A stretch of DNA of 12,256 nucleotides from UMGS1279 sp045630265 (GTDB lineage: Bacteria; Bacillota; Clostridia; Oscillospirales; Acutalibacteraceae): the NCBI GenBank assembly GCA_045630265.1, contig JAZQSV010000004.1, positions 1-12,256 on the forward strand. Reading direction: 5' to 3'. How positions within the stretch are numbered: position 1 is the first letter of the stretch; each line of letters begins with the position of its first letter. The translations under genes and the position numbers were made by a program. Below the pieces are notes generated by a model, which was not told the DNA's origin, made no database searches, and worked only from the letters and a program-made list of their open reading frames with translations. Below are positions 1-5,604 of the stretch, piece after piece.

Positions 1-73
1 AATGCTGCATTCTTGGTAATTATGATCCTTGCTGCTAAATTCATCTTTTAAAACACGATAAGATAAAATTTCA

Positions 74-102
74 GTATAAATTCCCTTTAATCACAAATAC
101 TA
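74..102 (+). promoter_or_regulatory. sigma-G/F-type promoter, relic copy upstream of broken spoVT
   Basis: A GTATA element (74-78) is followed after 17 bp by AATACTA (96-102). This resembles the forespore sigma-G/sigma-F consensus (GHATR, about 17-18 bp, CATWMTA). The same arrangement, GTATA-17-GATAATA, lies in front of intact spoVT at 1540-1568, and B. subtilis spoVT is known to be sigma-G dependent. The two upstream regions are clearly homologous through the ribosome-binding site (GAAGGAGA at 121-128 here). The promoter looks intact even though the gene behind it is broken, so it may still fire in the forespore. Assignment is by motif only; sigma-F and sigma-G cannot be separated by eye. 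Confidence 0.5.
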
Positions 103-136
103 ACATCACGATTTGAAATTGAAGGAGAATTTATAT

Positions 137-217
137 ATGAAGGCAACTGGTATTGTACGTCGAATAGATGAATGAGGTATAATAACACCAAGAGCTATAA
201 AGCCGCATAAACACTAG
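137..217 (+). pseudogene. degraded 5' fragment of a spoVT duplicate
   Basis: The ATG at 137 has a good ribosome-binding site and opens a frame reading MKATGIVRRIDE, then TGA at 173-175. Intact spoVT (1604) begins MKATGIVRRIDD. Past the stop the same frame continues as G-IITPRAIK, aligning with GRVVIPKEIR of SpoVT with one codon missing, and similarity then fades before a TAG at 215-217. It is therefore a truncated, stop-interrupted copy of the AbrB-like DNA-binding end of spoVT, not a short gene. No trace of the C-terminal GAF half is seen. The remainder of 1-298 holds no other gene that I can support. Confidence 0.8.
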
Positions 218-281
218 TTTTTCGGGCGATTTTTAAAGAAAAATTTTTGACGAAAAATAGCATATTTTGACCTATACATAG

Positions 282-307
282 AAAAAGCGGAGGGAAAATC
301 ACTCCGC
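282..307 (-). terminator. Rho-independent terminator of the unknown 391-aa gene
   Basis: On the minus strand a GCGGAG stem (302-307) pairs with CTCCGC (287-292) around a 9-nt loop and is followed directly by five U residues (282-286). The stop codon of the upstream gene (299-301) sits inside the hairpin loop, so coding sequence and terminator overlap. Confidence 0.75.
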
Positions 308-1474
308 CATCATATCTTCTTTGATAAGTTTTCTTAACATAGCTAGTTTTTCGTTTTCATCGGCTTTTTGATATGCTTCTGAGTTCTCAAGTTCGTATAC
401 TTTCTTTTCCCATTCTTTTCGTTCATTGTCAATAATTTGCTCTATTCCTTTTGGGGTTCGTAAAGCGGGATTGGCTTTATTGCTATCCAACAAATTGTCA
501 AGTTGTATACCAATCGTATCAAGGCGAACTTTTTCGTTGTATATTTCAGAAAACACTTCATATAAATTCGGCAAAAGGGTGTACTCATTGTCGTAGTGTT
601 TTTTCGAAAACAGTGTTTGAAAACGATTGCTTTCATCTACACAATAAATTTTTTCAATAATTGTCTCCGAATCACCTTTTTTAGAAAAGTTTTGTGCAAA
701 CATATTGAAAGTATATGTCCAAGTGTTTTTACCAACCCCATTTGCATCTGCTCCATATCGTAGATTCAAAGGTAGAAATCCGCATTTTTTAAGGTCATCC
801 AAAGTTGGCTCTATAGTACTCATATAATCATAGTATGCATAAATACTATGTTCTTCCATAATTTCAGGAACATACTGCAAATGTGGTTCGCAAACAGTGC
901 CAACACATAGAATTGCCATATACTTTTCGTATGCTTCATAGGGCGGTGAAATTTTTATAGGAAGTTTATTGGCTATTTCATCAGTGTACAAATGTGTGAA
1001 TCCGCATTCGTCAATATTCCAAACAGAATCGGCATACTCATAATTTTTATCACAAGTACGAAAAATAATGATATCACCGGGTTTGTGCTTGGACTTTGCG
1101 ATTTTGGCTTTGGGAATTTTGATTTCAGGTTGAGGTGTTTTTAACTGGTCAATCAATTTATCCATTGCCGCCAGTCGCTTTTTTACATCAGCACCATCCC
1201 ATTCGTCAATGCCTGTATGTGCTTCAAGCAAAGAGATTGCTTTGCTTTTTATCTCATCAGTTAAAATACCGTGTTTCCATTGCCAATCGGCAAGTGCAAA
1301 CCAAAAATCAGCATAGTCGTTATCAATAATATCACAGTTAACAATATCGGCATACTCTTTCAAAATCAGTCTTGTGCCTTCTTCAATACCCACTAATGGA
1401 TATACTTCGTTGCACATATCACGAACATCACTTGATGTATCGTTAGAATATAAAGCGGTGCCCCAAGAGCCCAT
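299..1474 (-). CDS. uncharacterised protein with MGSWGT...ND N-terminal motif (DUF4259-like)
   Basis: A 391-residue soluble protein without signal peptide or membrane segment. The start ATG (1474) follows a strong GAGGTGAG ribosome-binding site at 7 nt spacing. Residues 1-110 form a helical-looking domain opening with MGSWGTALYSND and containing FWFALADWQW (57-66). This opening resembles the 'MGxWGxxxxxND' start of proteins usually labelled DUF4259 or hypothetical in Firmicutes; the match is from memory and only moderate. A lysine/proline-rich linker (113-131) leads to a segment starting PGDIIIFRT (132-140), typical of a small beta-barrel. Residues 200-330 are unassigned and 340-391 form a charged helix. 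No catalytic motif is evident. It has its own promoter and terminator, so it is a single-gene unit. It lies between the relic and intact copies of the spoVT 5' region, which suggests it arrived with, or caused, that duplication. A role as an immunity- or contact-type protein is possible but unsupported. Confidence 0.8.
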   Translation of the reverse strand: MGSWGTALYSNDTSSDVRDMCNEVYPLVGIEEGTRLILKEYADIVNCDIIDNDYADFWFALADWQWKHGILTDEIKSKAISLLEAHTGIDEWDGADVKKRLAAMDKLIDQLKTPQPEIKIPKAKIAKSKHKPGDIIIFRTCDKNYEYADSVWNIDECGFTHLYTDEIANKLPIKISPPYEAYEKYMAILCVGTVCEPHLQYVPEIMEEHSIYAYYDYMSTIEPTLDDLKKCGFLPLNLRYGADANGVGKNTWTYTFNMFAQNFSKKGDSETIIEKIYCVDESNRFQTLFSKKHYDNEYTLLPNLYEVFSEIYNEKVRLDTIGIQLDNLLDSNKANPALRTPKGIEQIIDNERKEWEKKVYELENSEAYQKADENEKLAMLRKLIKEDMMAE

Positions 1475-1502
1475 TTGCTCACCTCATTTAATAATTTTTA
1501 TT

Positions 1503-1531
1503 ATTATATCACAATCGGTCTAAAAAGTAAA
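1503..1531 (-). promoter_or_regulatory. sigma-A promoter of the unknown 391-aa gene
   Basis: Minus strand TTTACT (1526-1531), 17 bp, TATAAT (1503-1508), with a TG one base before the -10 (extended -10). The predicted transcript starts near 1496 and gives a leader of about 20 nt that carries the GAGGTGAG ribosome-binding site. It is back-to-back with the spoVT promoter, only 8 bp apart. Confidence 0.7.
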
Positions 1532-1539
1532 TTCACACA

Positions 1540-1568
1540 GTATAAATCTCCTCAAATTACAGATAATA
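1540..1568 (+). promoter_or_regulatory. sigma-G/F-type promoter of spoVT
   Basis: GTATA (1540-1544), 17 bp, GATAATA (1562-1568), close to the forespore sigma-G consensus. B. subtilis spoVT is transcribed by sigma-G, and the same spacing and elements recur in the relic copy at 74-102, which supports functional conservation. No convincing sigma-A promoter for spoVT is seen nearby. Confidence 0.6.
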
Positions 1569-1603
1569 ACAACACAATTTGTAATTTAAGGAGAAATGTA
1601 TAT

Positions 1604-2146
1604 ATGAAAGCAACAGGTATTGTGAGAAGAATCGATGACCTTGGTCGTGTGGTTATTCCGAAAGAGATTAGAAGAACGATGCGCATCCGCGAGGGCGACC
1701 CATTAGAAATTTACACTGACCGAGAGGGCGAGGTTATTTTTAAAAAATACTCGCCGATGGGGGAGCTTATTGACCTGGCAGAGGTTTATTGTGATGTTTT
1801 GGCGAAAAATTTAAGCAAAGCGGTAGTAGTTTGCGACCGCGACCACTGTATTGCGGCTTCGGGGCTTCCTAAGCGTGAGGTTTTGGAGCGGCGGCTTACC
1901 CCCTACCTTGAAGATTTGGCCGAAAACCGCAAAGGTTTTATACTAAACGAGAAGGACAAGGGTTTTAACGCTTTGGAAGGGGTTGACCTTATTGTATCGG
2001 TAGCGGCGCCTATTATTTCCGCAGGCGACCTTACGGGAATTGTAACCGTTTTGGCTAAAGAGGGAGAAAATATGCTACCCACCGAGAGTGAAATTAAGCT
2101 TACCCAAGTGGCGGCAGGTGTTTTAGGCAAAAACCTAGAAGAATAG
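1604..2146 (+). CDS. spoVT: stage V sporulation protein T, AbrB-family transcription regulator
   Basis: 180 residues, close to the 178 of B. subtilis SpoVT. The N-terminal 50 residues (MKATGIVRRIDDLGRVVIPK...) are the swapped-hairpin AbrB DNA-binding domain; residues about 55-178 form the GAF-like regulatory domain characteristic of SpoVT. In B. subtilis SpoVT acts in the forespore, tuning sigma-G genes and thus spore coat, cortex and germination properties. The ATG at 1604 is chosen because AAGGAGA (1588-1594) precedes it by 9 nt and the family begins exactly MKATG; the same frame is open further upstream but lacks a credible start. The gene is monocistronic: its stop (2144-2146) is followed at once by a repeat cluster, and the next gene is convergent. 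Its presence implies a spore-forming lineage. A broken copy of its 5' end lies at 137-217. Confidence 0.93.
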   Translation: MKATGIVRRIDDLGRVVIPKEIRRTMRIREGDPLEIYTDREGEVIFKKYSPMGELIDLAEVYCDVLAKNLSKAVVVCDRDHCIAASGLPKREVLERRLTPYLEDLAENRKGFILNEKDKGFNALEGVDLIVSVAAPIISAGDLTGIVTVLAKEGENMLPTESEIKLTQVAAGVLGKNLEE

Positions 2147-2301
2147 TCGGCGTGGCCCCACGCGGTGGGTAGCGAATTCGCGGAGTTGGATGGTACAAAT
2201 ATAGAAAATATCGGCACGCGGGCTGAAATTTAAAAATGCAGGAAATTATTTATATTACAGAACAAACCTAGCTGCATGAATGTGGTGTCGAGCACCTCGA
2301 C
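2147..2301. repeat. palindromic repeat element, copy A (follows spoVT stop)
   Basis: About 155 bp starting at the base after the spoVT stop. The left end holds CGGC-GTG-GCC (with an overlapping GCGTGG/CCACGC hairpin at 2150-2163). The left arm carries AATTCGCGGAGTTGGAT and GGTACAAATATAGAAAATAT ending in CACGCG, shared with copies B, C and D. An AAATTT-type centre follows, then a right arm running the opposite way and a terminal hairpin GTCGAG-CAC-CTCGAC (2287-2301). No coding potential. I do not recognise the family; the form resembles MITE or BIME elements. Confidence 0.7.
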
Positions 2302-2427
2302 CGCACGCAGTTGTAACTTGTGCCATTTTCAAGCTTAAATTTTTTATTACCAAAATTTAAGTACGCGGGATGAAATTTTTGTTATTAACGAAATCCTATT
2401 TCGCGTTGTGGTGTCGGTCACACCGAC
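2302..2427. repeat. palindromic repeat element, partial copy A2
   Basis: The right half matches the family: a TACGCGGGATGAAATTT-like centre, a right arm ending CTATTTCGCGTTGTGG and a terminal hairpin GTCGGT-CAC-ACCGAC (2413-2427). The left half is diverged; it has only GTGCCATTTTC where other copies have GGCACCATATTCGCG. A 10-bp perfect inverted repeat (CTTAAATTTT at 2334-2343, AAAATTTAAG at 2352-2361) lies in its middle. It abuts copies A and B, forming a tandem cluster. Confidence 0.55.
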
Positions 2428-2431
2428 CGCG

Positions 2432-2565
2432 GCCGAGGTGCTCGGCACCATATTCGCGTAGTAGGATAGTACAAATATGAAAAACGTACTCACGCGTCCT
2501 AAACTTGAAAACACGGGAGACTATTTACTTTCAATTTGCAAAACCTATTTTCGTTTTGATGACCT
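2432..2565. repeat. palindromic repeat element, copy B (right end eroded)
   Basis: It begins with the hairpin GCCGAG-GTG-CTCGGC (2432-2446), then the shared left arm (ATTCGCGTAGTAGGATAG, TACAAATAT, CTCACGCG). The right arm is recognisable (GGGAGACTATTTAC, CAAAACCTATTTTCG) but the terminal hairpin has decayed (TTTTGATGACC instead of TTnTGGTGTCGG), just before the terminator of the convergent small gene. The right boundary is approximate. Confidence 0.65.
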
Positions 2566-2575
2566 TCGCACGGAT

Positions 2576-2608
2576 AAAAAAATAAGCCCTGACTTCTTGT
2601 CAGGGCTT
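2576..2608 (-). terminator. Rho-independent terminator of the small membrane-protein gene
   Basis: A 10-bp perfect stem, AAGCCCTGAC (on the plus strand 2584-2593) with GTCAGGGCTT (2599-2608), around a 5-nt loop. On the minus strand it is followed by A then seven U residues (2576-2582). It lies 6 bp past the stop codon of the gene at 2615-2797. In the plus direction the trailing sequence TTATCTTTT is a weaker U-tract, so it might also stop read-through from spoVT. Confidence 0.9.
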
Positions 2609-2614
2609 TATCTT

Positions 2615-2797
2615 TTATTCTATTGTTGCTGCGGCGTCTGCATCTAAATCAAAATCGTCATCCTCGCAGTCGCACTCAATATAATCGGTCTGCTTTTTCT
2701 TTGCAAGGTAGCGGTTAATTAAAACTGCAACGCCGGCTGCCATTGCAACCACTGCAACAAGAGCAGTTAAAATCCAAAGAACATGCTTAAGCTTCAT
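2615..2797 (-). CDS. small single-span membrane protein, unknown function
   Basis: 60 residues: a short basic N-terminus (MKLKHVLW), one hydrophobic segment (about residues 5-29, ILTALVAVVAMAAGVAVLI), a basic stretch (RYLAKKKQ) and an acidic tail (ECDCEDDDFDLDAD) with two cysteines. By the positive-inside rule the KKK side would be cytoplasmic, placing the acidic tail in the cytoplasm. The ATG at 2797 is chosen because GGAGGT (2805-2810) precedes it by 7 nt; the ATG five codons upstream overlaps that ribosome-binding site and is unlikely to be used. The gene has a perfect consensus promoter and a strong terminator, so it is an independent and probably highly expressed unit between gyrA and spoVT. 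Similar short proteins are, from memory, common in Oscillospirales genomes without known function. Confidence 0.75.
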   Translation of the reverse strand: MKLKHVLWILTALVAVVAMAAGVAVLINRYLAKKKQTDYIECDCEDDDFDLDADAAATIE

Positions 2798-2842
2798 ATC
2801 AAATACCTCCATATTTAGTATTAGCCAAATTATTATAAAAAT

Positions 2843-2871
2843 ATTATACTAATTTTTAAAAAGAATGTCAA
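2843..2871 (-). promoter_or_regulatory. perfect consensus sigma-A promoter for the small membrane protein
   Basis: Minus strand TTGACA (2866-2871), 17 bp, TATAAT (2843-2848): both hexamers match consensus at every base with optimal spacing. The AT-rich spacer and a 5' leader of roughly 38 nt lead to GGAGGT. The terminal hairpin of repeat copy C ends only 5 bp upstream of the -35. Confidence 0.92.
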
Positions 2872-2876
2872 CCCCA

Positions 2877-3023
2877 GCCGAGGTGCTCGGCACCATGTTC
2901 GCGTAATTGGCTTTTACAAATTTTAAAAATATCCTCACGTGGACATAAATTTATGGACGCAGGAAACTATTTATTTTTAAATAATTAATTTGTGTTTTGC
3001 GTTCTGGTGTCGGCCACACCGAC
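2877..3023. repeat. palindromic repeat element, copy C (between gyrA and small gene)
   Basis: 147 bp. The left hairpin is GCCGAG-GTG-CTCGGC (2877-2891) and the right hairpin GTCGG-CCACA-CCGAC (3009-3023). The left arm (TTCGCGTAATTGG, TTTTACAAATTTTAAAAATAT, CTCACGTGG) faces a right arm that reads inward as AACGCAAAACACAAATT, then TTTCCTGCGTCC. The centre is the perfect palindrome CATAAATTTATG (2945-2956). The element could fold into one long imperfect hairpin. It ends 4 bp from the gyrA stop codon. Confidence 0.75.
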
Positions 3024-3027
3024 AGGA

Positions 3028-5592
3028 TTATTCTTCGTCCGTTACCGACTCATCGGGTTCAACCGGCTCGGGTTCGCCAACGTCATTTGCGTCGGCATCG
3101 GGCTCGTCGGGCTTATCGGTTACTTCATCCTCATCGTGAGGGGTAGTAACAACGGTAAGAAGCTTTTCTTCATTTTCAAGCTTCATTCTCATAACCCTTA
3201 CGCCCTTTGCAGGTCTTGAATAGGTGCTAAGCTCATCTAAAGCTATTCTTATAATAACGCCACTGGACGAAATCATAATAAGGTCCTCATTTTCTCCGGG
3301 AGCAACCACTGCGGCTACGTCGCCATACTTAGCGGTACGGTAGTTAATAATACCCTTACCACCACGGGACTGAAGTCTATAATCGGTAATGCTACTGATT
3401 CGGCCATAACCCGTTTCGGTAACGGTAAGCACCTTGTCCTCGTCGCTGTTTGACACAATCATACCAACAACGTAGTCATCATCAGTAAGTTTAATTGAGC
3501 GAACACCCCTAGCGGTACGACCCATAGCGCGAACGTCGGTTTCGCTGAACTTAATTGCCTTACCCTTCTTAGTTGCAACAAGGAGATTTGAACTTCCATT
3601 TGTAAGGTGAACAAAGCAAAGCTCGTCGCCCTCGTCAATAGAAAGGGCAATAAGACCACTCTTGCGGATGTTTTTAAATGCCTCCAAGGGAGTACGCTTA
3701 ATAATACCGTTTTTGGTACCCATACAAACGAACATACCCTCTTCTATAGCGGGAATAGGTAGCATTGTCATAATCTTTTCTTCTGCAGAAAGGGGAAGAA
3801 GGTTTATAATATTCATTCCCTTTGCGGTTCTGCTACCCTCTGGGATTTCGTAAGCCTTCATTCTATAAACCTTGCCCATATTACTGAACATCATTACCCA
3901 GTCGTGCGAGAAGCAGGTGAACATATCCTCAACCACGTCATTTTCTCTGGTGGTCATACCCTTAATTCCTCTACCGCCGCGGTGCTGAATAGCATATTCA
4001 TCGGCCGCAATACGCTTAATATAGCCATTATGGGTTTTAGTAAGCACGCACTGCTCTTTGGGGATAAGGTCTTCTATATCAACCTCGCCCGCAACGTCGG
4101 AAATTTCTGTTCTTCTATCATCTGCGTACTTATCTCGAAGATTTAGTGCATCGGTCTTTACAATTTCAAGAATTTTCTGTCTGCTGCCTAAAATTTCCTC
4201 GCACTCTTTAATAAAGTCAAGCTTTTCTTTGAGCTCATCCAAAATCTTCTGCTTTTCCATACCTGCCAAACGGCCAAGCTGCATTTGAACGATAGCGTCG
4301 GTTTGAATGTCGTCAAGGCCAAACCTATCAGAAAGTGCCTCTTTACTTTCAGCAATAGTTTTGCTGTTTCGAATTATTGCAATAACCTCATCAATAAAAT
4401 CAAGCGCAACCTTAAGACCCTCTAAAATATGGGCCCTTTCCTCTGCCTTTTTCTTATCAAATGCAGTGCGGCGATAGATAATGTCGTACTGGAAGTCAAT
4501 GCAGTTTTGAAGCATTTCCTTAAGTGTTAAAACCTGTGGCTTACCGCCAACAATAGCAAGTAAAATTGCGCCAAAGGTGGTTTGGAGTGCGGTATTTGCG
4601 TAGAGTTTATTAAGTACAACCTGCGGAGAGGCATCCTTTTTAACCTCAACAACTATTTTTATACCGCCGTCGCGCTTTGAGGAATAGTCAACAACGTCGT
4701 CAATACCCTCAATTTTCTTATCGGCCGCCAAATCATAAATATGCTTAACAAGGTCCTTTTTACGAACCTTATAAGGAATTTCGGTAATAACAATACGGAA
4801 TTTTCCGTTTTTCTGCTCCTCAATTTCTGCCTTGCCGCGAACAATTATCTTACCTCTGCCGGTAGCATAGGCGGCGCGTATACCCGCTCTGCCCATAATT
4901 GTACCACCGGTTGGAAAATCGGGACCCTTAATGTACTGGCAAATTTCCGATAAATCGGCATCAGGATTATCAATAAGGCAACACATACCGTCAATAACCT
5001 CACCTAAATTGTGGGGAGGAATTTCGGTAGCCATACCAACCGCAATACCCGAAGAGCCGTTAACTAAAAGCTGCGGGAAGCGAACGGGTAAAACCTCTGG
5101 CTCCTTTAATCGGTCATCATAGTTGGGTGCAAAATCAACAGTATCCTTCTTTATATCGTCAAGCATACTGTAGGAAAGCTTATTCATTTTAGACTCGGTA
5201 TATCTGTAAGCGGCGGCGGGGTAGCCGTCTATATTACCGAAGTTACCGTGTCCGTCAATAAGCGGGTAGCGAAGTGAAAAATCCTGCGCCATTCTAACCA
5301 TTGCATCATAAACGCTGGCATCACCGTGGGGATGGTAACGACCAAGCACCGCACCAACGGTATCGGCGCACTTACGGTAGGACTTATCCGGAGTAAGTCC
5401 GTTTTCGTACATGGTATAAAGTATTCTTCTGTGAACGGGCTTTAGACCGTCTCTAACGTCGGGGAGAGCACGGCCTACCAAAACCGACATTGAGTACTGA
5501 AGCATACTGTTTCTTACTTCGTCTACAATTTCAACCGGAACTATATTAGTGTTTTCGCTCTCAGGCCAAAATACTGCTTCTTGTTTAGGCAT
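3028..5592 (-). CDS. gyrA: DNA gyrase subunit A
   Basis: 854 residues, the breakage-rejoining subunit of the GyrA2B2 type II topoisomerase that introduces negative supercoils. The winged-helix/tower part spans about 20-500, with the DNA-cleaving tyrosine Tyr131 in AAAYRYTE. The C-terminal beta-pinwheel (about 510-820) starts with the GyrA box QHRGGRG (536-542), where the usual second R/K is His; a second such motif, QSRGGKG, is at 741-747. Residues 820-854 are an acidic, proline-rich tail. The quinolone pocket reads HPHGDASVYD: Ala92 stands where E. coli has Ser83, Ser93 follows and Asp96 matches Asp87. AAGGAGG overlaps the gyrB stop and lies 7 nt before the ATG, with 12 nt between the genes, so translation is probably coupled. 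It is the last gene of the string; no classical terminator follows, only repeat copy C. Confidence 0.98.
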   Translation of the reverse strand: MPKQEAVFWPESENTNIVPVEIVDEVRNSMLQYSMSVLVGRALPDVRDGLKPVHRRILYTMYENGLTPDKSYRKCADTVGAVLGRYHPHGDASVYDAMVRMAQDFSLRYPLIDGHGNFGNIDGYPAAAYRYTESKMNKLSYSMLDDIKKDTVDFAPNYDDRLKEPEVLPVRFPQLLVNGSSGIAVGMATEIPPHNLGEVIDGMCCLIDNPDADLSEICQYIKGPDFPTGGTIMGRAGIRAAYATGRGKIIVRGKAEIEEQKNGKFRIVITEIPYKVRKKDLVKHIYDLAADKKIEGIDDVVDYSSKRDGGIKIVVEVKKDASPQVVLNKLYANTALQTTFGAILLAIVGGKPQVLTLKEMLQNCIDFQYDIIYRRTAFDKKKAEERAHILEGLKVALDFIDEVIAIIRNSKTIAESKEALSDRFGLDDIQTDAIVQMQLGRLAGMEKQKILDELKEKLDFIKECEEILGSRQKILEIVKTDALNLRDKYADDRRTEISDVAGEVDIEDLIPKEQCVLTKTHNGYIKRIAADEYAIQHRGGRGIKGMTTRENDVVEDMFTCFSHDWVMMFSNMGKVYRMKAYEIPEGSRTAKGMNIINLLPLSAEEKIMTMLPIPAIEEGMFVCMGTKNGIIKRTPLEAFKNIRKSGLIALSIDEGDELCFVHLTNGSSNLLVATKKGKAIKFSETDVRAMGRTARGVRSIKLTDDDYVVGMIVSNSDEDKVLTVTETGYGRISSITDYRLQSRGGKGIINYRTAKYGDVAAVVAPGENEDLIMISSSGVIIRIALDELSTYSRPAKGVRVMRMKLENEEKLLTVVTTPHDEDEVTDKPDEPDADANDVGEPEPVEPDESVTDEE

Positions 5593-5604
5593 TTTTCTCC
5601 CTCC

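Noticed and set aside
137..217. Short spoVT copy with TGA recoding (selenocysteine or altered genetic code)
   Set aside because: After the TGA only about ten codons align, with a codon missing, and then a TAG follows. Other genes here use normal codons, so decay is simpler.
1475..1603. Upstream start extending spoVT by about 43 residues
   Set aside because: The extension covers both divergent promoters and the ribosome-binding site, and family members start at MKATG.
2334..2361. Terminator for spoVT formed by CTTAAATTTT/AAAATTTAAG
   Set aside because: The stem is almost entirely A/T and no U-tract follows; it is better explained as the centre of repeat unit A2.
2147..2570. CRISPR array or other direct-repeat array
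   Set aside because: The units are inverted palindromes of about 126-155 bp with variable ends; there are no short identical direct repeats with regular unique spacers and no cas genes.
2798..2812. Longer start (MEVFD...) for the small membrane protein
   Set aside because: That ATG overlaps the GGAGGT that serves the ATG at 2797 and has no ribosome-binding site of its own.
2877..3023. Rho-independent terminator for gyrA in copy C
   Set aside because: The terminal hairpins are GC-rich but are not followed by a U-run in the gyrA direction; attenuation is possible but not a classical terminator.
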